From JAQGMO01 sp050954505 (GTDB lineage: Bacteria; Pseudomonadota; Gammaproteobacteria; Burkholderiales; Burkholderiaceae_D), in assembly GCA_050954505.1 (NCBI GenBank), contig JBPBPY010000439.1, positions 1 through 15,393 of the forward strand: 15,393 bases of DNA. The letters run 5' to 3'. The position numbers and the translations under genes are program-made. Of this stretch, positions 1 to 7,619 are shown piece by piece. Position 1 is the stretch's first letter; each line of letters starts with the position of its first letter. The notes beneath the pieces were generated by a model. That model did not search any database. It was given only the letters and a program-made list of their open reading frames with translations, and was not told the DNA's origin.

Positions 1-654
1 GCAGATGGCGCCAACCACCGACAGCTCATGGGTAACGATGACAATCGTCACGCCCAGCTGGCGGTTGATGTCGGACAGGGTCTCCAGCAGGGCGCGGGTG
101 GTCTCGGCATCGAGCGCCGAGGTTGGTTCGTCGCAGAGCAGTACGGCCGGGCGGCTGGCCAGTGCACGGGCAATTGCGACGCGCTGTTTCTGCCCGCCCG
201 AAAGCTGGGCCGGAAAACTTTCGGACTTGTCGTTCAAGCCGACCAGCGCCAGGCATTCCTCGACGCGCCGGGCAATTTCCGCCTTGGCTGTGCGGCCATG
301 GATGCGCAAGGGGAAGGCGACATTGTCGAACACGCTGGCATTTTGCAGCAGGTTGAACTGCTGGAAGATCATGCCGATATTCTGGCGTGCATCGCGCAAG
401 GCCGACTTGCCCAGGCTGGTCAGTTCGCGGCCATCGACCGTCACGCTGCCGCTGTCAGGACGCTCGAGCAGATTGATCAGCCGCAGCAGGGTCGACTTGC
501 CGGCGCCGCTTTTGCCGATCAATCCAAAGATGTCACCGGCATGGATGTCCAGCGACACGGCCTTGACCGCATCGAAGCGCACACCGCGCGGCAGCGCAAA
601 GGATTTGCTGACCGAATCGATGCGAATCACCGGGACGTGCTCTGACAGTGCCAT
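1..654 (-). CDS. metN: Methionine ABC importer ATPase MetN (3' end off the left edge)
   Basis: This is the ATP-hydrolysing subunit of the MetNIQ importer for methionine, acting on the inner face of the membrane. The 218 visible codons show Walker A GKSGAGKST (residues about 48-56), Q-loop IFQQFNLL (97-104), signature LSGGQKQR (151-158), Walker B VLLCDEPTSALD (171-182) and switch histidine THE (208-210). Wording such as INLLERPDSG and VLLCDEPTSALD fits MetN better than other importers. The C-terminal regulatory ACT-like domain expected of MetN lies outside the window. An ATG six bases upstream (658-660) is possible, but AAGGA at 661-665 is spaced correctly for the start chosen here. The gene lies 67 bp after tauC and has its own TATAAT box. 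metI and metQ would be expected further left. The family is certain; methionine specificity is likely. Confidence 0.88.
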   Translation of the reverse strand, partial: MALSEHVPVIRIDSVSKSFALPRGVRFDAVKAVSLDIHAGDIFGLIGKSGAGKSTLLRLINLLERPDSGSVTVDGRELTSLGKSALRDARQNIGMIFQQFNLLQNASVFDNVAFPLRIHGRTAKAEIARRVEECLALVGLNDKSESFPAQLSGGQKQRVAIARALASRPAVLLCDEPTSALDAETTRALLETLSDINRQLGVTIVIVTHELSVVGAIC

Positions 655-660
655 GATCAT

Positions 661-665
661 TCCTT
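661..665 (-). promoter_or_regulatory. Ribosome binding site AAGGA that sets the metN start
   Basis: On the minus strand AAGGA directly abuts the upstream ATG at 658-660, but it is six bases from the ATG at 652-654. The spacing favours the second ATG, giving a protein that begins MALSEH. Confidence 0.6.
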
Positions 666-676
666 CACTACGGATT

Positions 677-696
677 GCCCGGCAAAACCCCCGGGC
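677..696 (-). promoter_or_regulatory. Hairpin in the metN leader
   Basis: GCCCGG (691-696 read on the minus strand) and CCGGGC (677-682) form a perfect six-pair GC stem with an eight-base loop. It ends 12 bases before the AAGGA ribosome site of metN. A second copy of the 5' arm lies at 701-706 and could compete for the same 3' arm in a transcript reading through from tauC. No T-run follows, so it is not a classical terminator. A role in the leader is conjecture. Confidence 0.35.
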
Positions 697-706
697 GAAA
701 CCGGGC

Positions 707-712
707 ATTATA
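707..712 (-). promoter_or_regulatory. Perfect -10 box (TATAAT) for metN
   Basis: The minus strand reads TATAAT exactly, in the short gap between tauC and metN. Transcription from it would start near 700 and give a leader of about 45 bases. No convincing -35 box lies at the usual distance: a 17-base spacer gives GGCAGC, inside the tauC end. If it is real, the promoter is probably activator-assisted. Confidence 0.5.
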
Positions 713-721
713 GCCGATCGA

Positions 722-1591
722 TCATTCAAGCTGCCCATCCCACGGCACCAGCTTCTTCTGCAAGAAGCGCAGCACCGCTTCGAACAGCGCTGCAATGAAG
801 GCAATGACAAAAATACCCATGACCACCACGTCGGTGACCAGGAACTGGGCCGCCGACTGGATCATGAAACCCAGCCCGCGCGTGGCGGCGATCAGTTCGG
901 CGGCCACCAGTGTCGACCAGCCCACGCCGAGTCCGATGCGTACGCCCGTGAGGATATCGGGCGTAGCCGATGGCAGGATCACATGGCGCACCAGTTGCCA
1001 GCGGCTCGCGCCCAGCGACTGGGCAGCGCGGATGCGCGTGGCATCGACACGGCGCACGCCCTGTACCGTGGCAATGGCCAGTGGTGCGAAGATGGCCAGG
1101 TAGATCAGCAGGATCTTCGACCCTTCGCCAATGCCGCACCAGATGACGATCAGCGGCAGGTAGGCCAGCGGTGGCACCGGCCGGTAAAATTCGATCAGCG
1201 GATCGAACACGGCGCGCACGCGCGCCGACAAGCCGATGGCAACCCCCAGCGGGACGGCAGTGAGCAGCGCCGCAGCCAGTGCAGCCAGAACACGGCCGAC
1301 GCTGATGGCGGCATGCTGGGCCAGCGTGGCATCGACAAACCCGGCGGTTGCCACCAGCCAGAACTTGCGCACCACATCGACTGGCGAGGGCAGAAACAAA
1401 GGCGGCACCAGCACCAGGGCGGCGGCGCCCCACCAAAGCATCAGCAGGACCATTACGGTCAGCGTGGTGGCCACCCAGGCACGCGCCCTGGCTGGTCGTG
1501 CGGCAGGCACTGGCGGCCGCAGTCGTGGCGGCGCCGATCCAGGTGCCGGCGCCGCTTGTTGCGGCAGCGGAGGAAGGGAGGCGTCGCTCAT
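722..1591 (-). CDS. tauC: Taurine ABC importer permease TauC
   Basis: This is the inner-membrane channel subunit of the taurine importer, pairing with TauB inside and TauA outside. The 289 residues begin with a proline/alanine-rich cytoplasmic tail of about 38 residues, longer than I expect for TauC. About six hydrophobic helices follow. Stretches almost identical to E. coli TauC as I remember it are seen: YRPVPPLAYLPLIVIWCGIG (about 136-155), the coupling (EAA) loop RAAQSLGASRWQLV (about 188-201) ending in ILPSATP, and GVGWSTLVAAELIAATRGLG (about 222-241). The ATG overlaps the tauB stop (ATGA at 1588-1591), so the two are translationally coupled. It is the last gene of the tauABC group. Confidence 0.93.
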   Translation of the reverse strand: MSDASLPPLPQQAAPAPGSAPPRLRPPVPAARPARARAWVATTLTVMVLLMLWWGAAALVLVPPLFLPSPVDVVRKFWLVATAGFVDATLAQHAAISVGRVLAALAAALLTAVPLGVAIGLSARVRAVFDPLIEFYRPVPPLAYLPLIVIWCGIGEGSKILLIYLAIFAPLAIATVQGVRRVDATRIRAAQSLGASRWQLVRHVILPSATPDILTGVRIGLGVGWSTLVAAELIAATRGLGFMIQSAAQFLVTDVVVMGIFVIAFIAALFEAVLRFLQKKLVPWDGQLE

Positions 1592-2382
1592 GCCGTAAGC
1601 TCCTGCGTGCGCATCAGGTCGGCAAGGATCTCTTCACGCAGCTCGACGAAGGCGCGTGAGGATTTGATCGCGCGGGCGCTTTCTCCAGCGACGAAACGGC
1701 GGCCGAAGTCGAGCTGGTGGCGCTGCGCGATACGGCCTGGGTGGGCGCGCATGACCACCAGGTCGGTGGCCAGGAATAGCGCTTCTTCGACGCTATGGGT
1801 AATCATCAGCATGCCGCGTTTGGCCGCATGCCAGACCGTCAGCAAATGCTGCTGCATGTGTTCGCGCGTGAGTGCATCGAGTGCGCCCAGCGGTTCGTCG
1901 AGCAACAGGTAGCGCGGTGAAATTGCCAGTGCGCGTGCCAGTCCGACACGCTGGCGCATGCCACCCGAGATTTTCCAGATCGGGTAGTCGGCGTGGGCGC
2001 CGAGGCCGGTAAGATCGAGGTAGTGAGCAACGATGGTGGCGCGCTGTGCCGCAGCCATGCCTGCCAGGCGCAAACCGAAGCCGATGTTCTCGGCCACGGT
2101 TTGCCAGGGCAGCAAGGCGTCGTCCTGGAACACCACTGCGCGCTCCGGTCCCGGCGCGCAGATTGGCTTGCCATCGATGGACAGGCTGCCAGAAGTCGGC
2201 GTGATGAAACCGGCCACCAGGTTCAGCAATGTGGTCTTGCCGCAGCCCGAGGCACCGATGACAACCGTCAGGTCGCCATCGCCGAGGTCGAGCGACACAT
2301 CGTGCAGCACCGGGGACGGTGCATGCCTGGTCGCTGCACCATGGCTCCGATATTGCATGCCGACGCCCTGCAGGCGAATCAT
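1588..2382 (-). CDS. tauB: Taurine ABC importer ATPase TauB
   Basis: This is the ATPase subunit that powers taurine uptake. Its 264 residues have Walker A GASGCGKT (43-50), Q-loop VVFQDDALLPW (83-93), signature region ISGGMRQRVGLARAL (138-152), Walker B YLLLDEPLGALD (158-169) and switch histidine ITHSVEEA (194-201). The C-terminal FGRRFVAGESARAIK (226-240) closely matches the tail of E. coli TauB and is the best specific marker. The signature has Met where Gln is usual (SGGMR for SGGQR); the neighbouring second ATPase shows the same change. Its ATG overlaps the tauA stop and its stop overlaps the tauC start, so the three genes form a tight translational unit. Confidence 0.93.
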   Translation of the reverse strand: MIRLQGVGMQYRSHGAATRHAPSPVLHDVSLDLGDGDLTVVIGASGCGKTTLLNLVAGFITPTSGSLSIDGKPICAPGPERAVVFQDDALLPWQTVAENIGFGLRLAGMAAAQRATIVAHYLDLTGLGAHADYPIWKISGGMRQRVGLARALAISPRYLLLDEPLGALDALTREHMQQHLLTVWHAAKRGMLMITHSVEEALFLATDLVVMRAHPGRIAQRHQLDFGRRFVAGESARAIKSSRAFVELREEILADLMRTQELTA

Positions 2383-3431
2383 GGCTGCCTGGCTGGCGTG
2401 CCTTTGGTCGACGCCGTTTCGGCATTCCTGGCGTACGATGCGTTGACGTATGGCGCGTAATCGGGCAACACACGCTCGACCTTGTTCTGGTCTTTCAGGA
2501 ACACCGAGGTGTCGGCAATGGCACGTGCGGTACCGCCGCTCAGCAGCGCCGGCGAGCCCTGTTCGGCCAACGTAGGAAAGACACTGCCGGCCAGCAGCTC
2601 GGGGATATCCTGCTGGCTGGCGCCGGTCAGGCGGGCAATCTTCGCGGCTTGAGTCGAGCCGGCATTCCAGGCCGCCGGATTGGCACGGTAATTGGCATAG
2701 GCGCGGCCAGTGACGGCCACAAAGCTGTTGATGAAATCGGCATGCTTGCTGGCGAAGTCCTTGCGCACGATCCAGGCATCAAACGTCGGCGCACCCCATT
2801 TCGCAACGTCGGCCGAGCTGGCCAGGACATGGCCGGACTTTTTGGCCTGGCCCAGCGCCGGGTCCCAGACATAGGCCGCATCGATATCGCCGCGCTGCCA
2901 GGCGGCGGCAATCTCGGTCGGACGCAGGTTGATGATCTGCACCGACTTGGGATCGATCTTCCAATGCTTCAGCGCTGCCAGCAAACTGTAGTGCGTGGTC
3001 GAGACGAACGGCACGGCGATCTTCTTGCCCACCAGGTCTTCGGCCTTGGCAATTTTGCTGCCATGACGCACCACCAGGGCTTCCGCCGAGCCGATCTGGG
3101 CGGCGATGAAAATCGTCTCGATCGGCAATTCGCGCGATGCGGCTGCGGCCAGCGGGCTGCTGCCGACGTAACCGATCTGGATGTCGCCCGAAGCGACCGC
3201 CGTGATGACATCGCCGCCGCTTTCAAACTTGCGCCAGTTGATTTTCCAGCCACTGGCTTTTTCATATTCACCATCGGCCTGGGCCAGCTTGGACGGTTCC
3301 ACCACGGTTTGGTAGGCAATGCTGACCTCGCGGTCGGCAGCCAGGACCACCCCTGCAGGCAAGCTGCAAGCCAGCAATGTCAGCAGACCGGTGGTGGAAA
3401 ACAGGCGACGGTGCAAAAAAGCGTTCGGCAT
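2379..3431 (-). CDS. tauA: Periplasmic taurine-binding protein TauA
   Basis: This protein captures taurine in the periplasm and delivers it to TauBC. The 350 residues begin MPNAFLHRRL with a signal peptide ending near VVLA-A (about residue 31). The mature part carries TauA hallmarks: VSIAYQTVVEPSKLAQADGE, WRKFESGGDVITAVASGDIQ, IAVPFVSTTHYSLLAALKHW and AAAWQRGDIDAAYVWDPALG. An in-frame ATG lies 52 codons upstream, but those residues look like translated intergenic DNA. The start at 3429-3431 is preceded by GAAGAGAG at a good distance and opens a proper signal peptide. A gap of 180 bp separates it from the permease gene upstream, and a TATACT box sits in that gap, so tauABC may have its own promoter. 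Confidence 0.94.
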   Translation of the reverse strand: MPNAFLHRRLFSTTGLLTLLACSLPAGVVLAADREVSIAYQTVVEPSKLAQADGEYEKASGWKINWRKFESGGDVITAVASGDIQIGYVGSSPLAAAASRELPIETIFIAAQIGSAEALVVRHGSKIAKAEDLVGKKIAVPFVSTTHYSLLAALKHWKIDPKSVQIINLRPTEIAAAWQRGDIDAAYVWDPALGQAKKSGHVLASSADVAKWGAPTFDAWIVRKDFASKHADFINSFVAVTGRAYANYRANPAAWNAGSTQAAKIARLTGASQQDIPELLAGSVFPTLAEQGSPALLSGGTARAIADTSVFLKDQNKVERVLPDYAPYVNASYARNAETASTKGTPARQP

Positions 3432-3483
3432 GGGACTCTCTTCAAATGGAGGTTGAATGTACCGCTTTGCATCAGCGGGAGGG

Positions 3484-3522
3484 TTGCAGCATCGCCGGCC
3501 AGTATAGTGAAACCGGCTGCAA
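3484..3522. promoter_or_regulatory. Interrupted dyad around the tauA promoter candidate
   Basis: The right arm CCGGCTGCAA (3513-3522) is the reverse complement of TTGCAG (3484-3489) plus CCGG (3495-3498). This makes a ten-pair dyad with a five-base interruption in the left arm. Its centre holds the TATACT box. An operator, or a hairpin in read-through RNA, is possible. There is no T-run, so it is unlikely to be a terminator. Confidence 0.35.
3501..3506 (-). promoter_or_regulatory. Candidate -10 box (TATACT) for tauABC
   Basis: The minus strand reads TATACT, five of six matches to the -10 consensus, about 70 bases before the tauA start codon. I see no good -35 box 16-18 bases upstream, which would suit a sulfur-starvation promoter needing a LysR-type activator such as CysB or Cbl. 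That regulation is inferred, not seen. Confidence 0.4.
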
Positions 3523-3611
3523 AAGCGGTCGACTATTTTTGCTTGTCGATGGCGGCGTTTCCATTGCCAGCCACGGCACCGCTGCATTGGTGCAGTGGCT
3601 GTGCCGGCGGG

Positions 3612-4484
3612 CTAGCGTTGCATGCCCCAGCGTTTGACGGTAAGCCGTTCGATGGTGGCAAACACCATGTTTTCCACCAGCAGGCCGATCAGGATCACCA
3701 TTGCCAGTCCGGCGAAGACCTTGTCGGTATACAGCTCGTTACGGTTCTGGAAAATGTACCAGCCCAGGCCGCCGTTGCCCGAGGTGGCGCCAAACACCAG
3801 CTCGGCGGCAATCAGCGTGCGCCAGGCAAATGCCCAGCCGATCTTGAGGCCGGAGACGATGGCCGGCAGCGCTGCCGGCACCAGGATCTGGATCACGAAA
3901 CGAAATCCGCTCAAGCCGTAATTGCGTCCGGCCATGCGCAGGGTTTCGGGCACGCCCTGAAAGCCTGCATAGGTATTGAGTGCCATGGGCCACAGCACGG
4001 AATGCACCAGCACGAAAACCAGGCTGGCCTTGCCCAGGCCAAACCATAACAAGGCCAGGGGCAGCAAGGCAATGGCCGGCAGCGGATTGAACATCGAGGT
4101 CAGCGTGCCGAGAAGGTCGCGGCCAAAGCGGGTGGAGACGGCCAGTGCGGTCAGCAGGAAGGCCAGGATGATGCCCGCCGCATACCCTTGCAGCAGGACA
4201 GCGAGAGAGACCACGGCATAGTGCAGCAGTTCGCCACTGGCCAGTCCGCTGGCAAAGGCATGGGCAGTTTGAAGGAAGGAGGGCAGCAGCAGATCGTTGC
4301 CCTGCCAGCGCGCAACGCCTTCCCACAACAGCGCCAGCAGCCCCAGAATGGCAAGCTTGCGCACGGCGCCGATCTGCCCCAGCCGCTGCATGGGCGAAGC
4401 TGTTGTGCGGAAGGTGCCGGCGCTGCAGGGCGGCGGTTTGCGCACGAATTCCGCACGAATCGGTGGTGCCGGCAAGGTAGTCAT
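3612..4484 (-). CDS. Sulfonate/nitrate-type ABC importer permease (second importer)
   Basis: This is the channel subunit of a second importer of the SsuC/TauC/NrtB class. It has 290 residues: a hydrophilic N-terminal tail of about 40 residues, then about six membrane helices. The middle contains FNPLPAIALLPLALLWFGLG (typical of this class) and a coupling loop with YGLSGFRFVIQILVPAALPA, followed by GWAFAWRTLIAAELVFG. It is clearly different from the TauC a few genes away, so this is not a recent duplication. The start codon overlaps the stop of the ATPase gene (ATGA, 4481-4484). The substrate cannot be read from sequence. A sulfonate or sulfate ester is favoured by the tau neighbours; nitrate or another anion remains possible. 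Confidence 0.85.
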   Translation of the reverse strand: MTTLPAPPIRAEFVRKPPPCSAGTFRTTASPMQRLGQIGAVRKLAILGLLALLWEGVARWQGNDLLLPSFLQTAHAFASGLASGELLHYAVVSLAVLLQGYAAGIILAFLLTALAVSTRFGRDLLGTLTSMFNPLPAIALLPLALLWFGLGKASLVFVLVHSVLWPMALNTYAGFQGVPETLRMAGRNYGLSGFRFVIQILVPAALPAIVSGLKIGWAFAWRTLIAAELVFGATSGNGGLGWYIFQNRNELYTDKVFAGLAMVILIGLLVENMVFATIERLTVKRWGMQR

Positions 4485-5392
4485 GATTCGCTCCAGAAAG
4501 GTGCCTGCCGCAACGCAGCGCCGGCGGCTTTGTCTGCATCCTCGGCATCCTCGGCCGCAGCCTCGACGTGGTCGTGCTGCTCGAACAGCATGCCATGGAT
4601 GCGCGCACTGGTGGCCTGGAATTGCACGCTGCCAGGGCTGTCGAGGCTGAATTGATGGCTGTTGAGTTCGGCACGCACCTGGCCGGGATGCGGTGAGAGC
4701 AGCAAGATGCGGTTGCCGACCACCAGTGCTTCATCGATCGAATGGGTGACGAACAACAGCGTGAAGCGCAGTTCTTCCCACAGGTCTTGCAATTGTTCAT
4801 GCATCTTGCGGCGCGTCAGCGCATCGAGCGCGGCAAACGGTTCATCCATCAACAGGATTTCCGGCTGCATGGCCAGCGCACGGGCGATGGCCACGCGCTG
4901 CTTCATGCCTCCCGACAGCGTATGCGGATAGGCATCGGCAAAGCCGCCCAGGCCGACCTTGTCGATCCAGTACAGCGCCCGTTCGGCGGCTGCACGCTTG
5001 TCCAGGCGTTTGCTGGCCAGCAGTGGAAACATGACATTCTGCCTGACTGTTTTCCACGGTGGCAGCTGGTCGAATTCCTGGAACACCACCATGCGGTCCG
5101 GACCCGGCCCGTTTATCTGCCGGTCGTTGAGATGCAGGCTGCCTTCGCATGGCGTGATGAAGCCGGCAACAGCCTTGAGCAAGGTCGACTTGCCACAGCC
5201 CGATGGTCCGAGCAGCACGAAGCGGTCGCCACGGAAAACATCAAAACTGACCTGGTGGGTTGCACGCACGGTGCGTGCCTGCTCGTGGTACTCGAGCGAG
5301 ACCTGCCTGGCCCTCAGCAATGGCGCCGGCTGGAACTGGACACTGCTGCCCGCAATGTCCTGGGCCACCGCAGGGAGTGAATGGACGGTCAT
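4481..5392 (-). CDS. Sulfonate/nitrate-type ABC importer ATPase (second importer)
   Basis: This is the ATPase partner of the adjacent permease, with 303 residues. Motifs: Walker A GPSGCGKST (62-70), Q-loop VVFQEFDQLPPW (102-113), signature TLSGGMKQRVAIARAL (158-173), Walker B ILLMDEPFAALD (179-190) and switch histidine VTHSIDEA (215-222). The ISGGM/LSGGM form replaces the common SGGQ, as in TauB here. It is longer than the usual roughly 260 residues. The N-terminus has about 25 extra residues, and the C-terminus carries an alanine/acidic stretch (EDAEDADKAAGAA, about 281-293) of unknown purpose. The start is preceded by GAAAG and lies 44 bp after the binding-protein gene, so these genes are probably cotranscribed. 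Confidence 0.87.
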   Translation of the reverse strand: MTVHSLPAVAQDIAGSSVQFQPAPLLRARQVSLEYHEQARTVRATHQVSFDVFRGDRFVLLGPSGCGKSTLLKAVAGFITPCEGSLHLNDRQINGPGPDRMVVFQEFDQLPPWKTVRQNVMFPLLASKRLDKRAAAERALYWIDKVGLGGFADAYPHTLSGGMKQRVAIARALAMQPEILLMDEPFAALDALTRRKMHEQLQDLWEELRFTLLFVTHSIDEALVVGNRILLLSPHPGQVRAELNSHQFSLDSPGSVQFQATSARIHGMLFEQHDHVEAAAEDAEDADKAAGAALRQAPFWSES

Positions 5393-5436
5393 GGATGCTT
5401 TCAGATGCTGGACATGATGCGCAGGTATGGCCGCGT

Positions 5437-6531
5437 TCAGCTGCCGCTGGCAGTCAGCGGATCGTCGAAGAAATAGTCGCGCCAGCTGGCTGGCAGGTTC
5501 TTGATCGCGCCTATGCGATGCAGGAACCGCGCCAGGCCGAAGGTATTCTGTGGTGCGACCTTGAACTGCACCTGCGGACTCTTGATGATCTGCAGCAGGA
5601 GCTTGCGATCCATCGTGCTTTTGTTGACGCGCAAATAGATATCGGCTGCCTGCTCGGGGTTGGCGCTGGTGAAGCTGGCTGCTTCCGCCAGTGCTTCGAC
5701 AAACGATGCATAGGTCTTTGGATTATCGGTACGGAATTTCTCGGTTGCATACAGGACCGTGGCCGAACCGGGTCCGCCCAGGACGTCATAGGAACTCAAC
5801 ACGATATGCGCAGCGGGATTGCCGGCCAGTTCCTGTTCCTGGAACGGCGGGTTGCCGAAATGCGCATTGATTTCCGTCTTGCCGGCGATGACGGCTGCAG
5901 CCGCATCGGGATGGGGCAGGGCCTGGGTCCATTTGTCCAGACGGTTGAATTCCTTCTCGCCCCATTGTCTGGCTGCCGCCATCTGCAATACGCGGGCCTG
6001 CACCGAGACGCCGACCGAGGGCAGGGCAATGCGGTCGCTGGCGCTGAAATCGGCAATGCTTTTGACGGCTGGATTATTGCTGACCAGGTAGTAGGGGAAG
6101 TTGCCCAGCGACGCCACGCCCTTGACGTTCTGCCTGCCGCGGGTACGATCCCACACCGTGAGCAAAGGACCGACGCCGGCGCCGGCAATGTCGACCGCAC
6201 CCGAGAGCAGCGAATCGTTGACATTGGCACCGCCCGATAATTTGATCCAGTCGACCTTGATGTCGACGCCCTTGGCCTTGCCATGTTTTTCGATCAGCTT
6301 CTGCTCCTGGGCCACATTGAGCAGCAGATAAACCACGCCAAACTGCTCGGCCACACGCAACTGGCCCTCGGCATGGGCCGGCAGCGCGGCCAGCGTGCCG
6401 GCAACCAGGCAGGCGGCAGAGGCCAGCCGCGCCAGCAGGCGCCGTTTCCCGCCAGTCTGCATGGCTGCCGGCAGCGGCCGCAGCGGCAAGGAAGCTGAAA
6501 AGAAAGCGGCGGGATGATTCGGTACAGGCAT
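5437..6531 (-). CDS. Periplasmic substrate-binding protein of the second importer (NMT1/sulfonate-nitrate type)
   Basis: This is the binding protein that should feed the second importer, with 364 residues. A basic stretch and hydrophobic segment (GGKRRLLARLASAACLVAGT, about 27-46) ending PAHA-E near residue 54 form the signal peptide. The mature part resembles the NMT1/SsuA/TauA fold class: LRVAEQFGVVYLLLN, WIKLSGGANVNDSLLSGAVD, AGAGVGPLLTVWD and NAHFGNPPF. It is not a close TauA copy. An earlier ATG at 6588 lacks a ribosome site, while GGAG sits five bases before the ATG chosen. A start at 6462 would give a cleaner signal peptide (MQTGGKRRLL) but has no ribosome site. The ligand is unknown; a sulfonate or sulfate ester is the contextual guess. 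Confidence 0.83.
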   Translation of the reverse strand: MPVPNHPAAFFSASLPLRPLPAAMQTGGKRRLLARLASAACLVAGTLAALPAHAEGQLRVAEQFGVVYLLLNVAQEQKLIEKHGKAKGVDIKVDWIKLSGGANVNDSLLSGAVDIAGAGVGPLLTVWDRTRGRQNVKGVASLGNFPYYLVSNNPAVKSIADFSASDRIALPSVGVSVQARVLQMAAARQWGEKEFNRLDKWTQALPHPDAAAAVIAGKTEINAHFGNPPFQEQELAGNPAAHIVLSSYDVLGGPGSATVLYATEKFRTDNPKTYASFVEALAEAASFTSANPEQAADIYLRVNKSTMDRKLLLQIIKSPQVQFKVAPQNTFGLARFLHRIGAIKNLPASWRDYFFDDPLTASGS

Positions 6532-6568
6532 TGGCACTCCGGGTTGAAACACGAGACTACAGATAATT

Positions 6569-6583
6569 CTGGCGCAACGCCAG
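6569..6583. repeat. Perfect short hairpin between tauD and the second binding-protein gene
   Basis: CTGGCG, a CAA loop and CGCCAG form a six-pair perfect stem in the 97-bp gap. On the minus strand it is followed by AATTATCT rather than a T-run. It may be an RNA-processing or stability stem, or a weak terminator downstream of the broken tauD. Confidence 0.4.
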
Positions 6584-6628
6584 TGCAATGATCTTCAAGG
6601 CTTGCAGAGGGAAACAGCGCTGCCCGGC

Positions 6629-7552
6629 TCAGTACGGCCGGTCGCCTTCGATCGTGGTGCGAAACATCTTGCGCCGCTGGTCGGCTGGCGTGCCGGCAGC
6701 CAGGTGCATGAGCGAGCGGTTATCCCAGAACACCATATCGTGCGCGCGCCACTGGTGACGATAGAGATGCGCTGGTAAGACACTGTGCGCAAACAGGGCG
6801 TCGAGCAGCGAGCGGCTTTCATCTTCCGGCATGCCGACCACGCGGGTGGTGAAATGTTCGCTCACGAACAGTGCGCGCCGGCCCGTCTCCGGGTGGGTGC
6901 GCACGATCGGCTGCACTGCCGGTTTGACCTGATCGATCTGCGCCTGGGTGAGATCGGGGCGCCATGGATTGCGCTGCTGCAGCTCGGCATATTTGGCCAG
7001 GTAGCTATGTTCAGCCGACTTGCCGATGACGGCATTTTTCAATGCCATGGGCAAGCTGTCCCAGGCCAGATGCATGTTGGCAAACAGGGTGTCGCCACCG
7101 CTGGCCGGCAATTCCTGCGCATGCAGCATGGAACCCAGGCTGGGAATTTCTTTGTACGACAAGTCGGAATGCCAGAAATGGCCGGCGTCACCAAGGGCGA
7201 TCGGCTTGCCGTCTTCAACGATGTTCGAGACGATCAGCACTTCCGGGTGGCCAGGCAGCAGGAACTGGTTCAGTACATGGATTTGCAGCGGCCCGAAGCG
7301 GCGGCTGAAATCGACCTGCTGCTGCGGCGTGATCTGCTGGTCGCGAAACACCAGCACATGGTGCGCCAGGTGGGCCCGGTGCAGGCGGGCCAGCGTCGCT
7401 TCGGAAACCGGTGCCGACAAATCAAGGCCGATGACTTAGGCGCCCAGTGGCGCGTCGAAGGGCACGATGCGCAGTGCGGCACCCGCCTGCGCGATGGCGG
7501 GGTGCGGCACTGCGGCCAGTGGCGCTGCGGAGGCGGAAGTAGCGATGGACAT
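6629..7552 (-). pseudogene. tauD: Taurine dioxygenase (TauD/TfdA family) interrupted by an in-frame TAA
   Basis: TauD enzymes use iron(II), 2-oxoglutarate and oxygen to convert taurine to aminoacetaldehyde and sulfite. Read from the ATG at 7550-7552, the frame gives MSIATSASAA..., then LRIVPFDAPLGA, a TAA stop at 7436-7438, and directly VIGLDLSAPVSEATLARLHR in the same frame. Family members carry Glu or Gln at this spot (E. coli TauD: GAQISGADL, from memory), so one base change from GAA or CAA explains the stop. The rest is intact: the iron ligands HSD (about 128-130) and the distal His in SLMHL (about 283), GGDTLFANM, RTHPETGRRALFVSE, and the co-substrate Arg in MFRTTI (about 298). Restart at TTG 7418-7420 would lose 44 residues and has no ribosome site. 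An alternative full-length start is 7568-7570. The protein could also belong to the AtsK-like alkylsulfatase side of the family. Confidence 0.85.
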
Positions 7553-7619
7553 GGTGGCGCGGGCAATCATGAAGTTGTCGATCCTGCAGTCTAGTGCGCC
7601 ACCATTGCCGCGCAAACGA

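Noticed and set aside
5..1912. A 635-codon open frame on the plus strand
   Set aside because: It runs antisense across metN, tauC and tauB, all of which have full family motifs on the minus strand. The translation is low-complexity and basic, a typical GC-rich shadow.
2319..4049. A 576-codon open frame on the plus strand
   Set aside because: It is antisense to tauA and the second permease, and shows no domain or motif.
6532..6588. Upstream ATG start for the second binding protein
   Set aside because: The extra 19 residues are not signal-like and no ribosome site precedes that ATG, whereas GGAG precedes the ATG at 6529-6531.
7418..7438. TTG restart as a genuine tauD start
   Set aside because: There is no ribosome site, and it would remove the conserved first strand that is plainly encoded upstream in the same frame; the nonsense-codon explanation is simpler.
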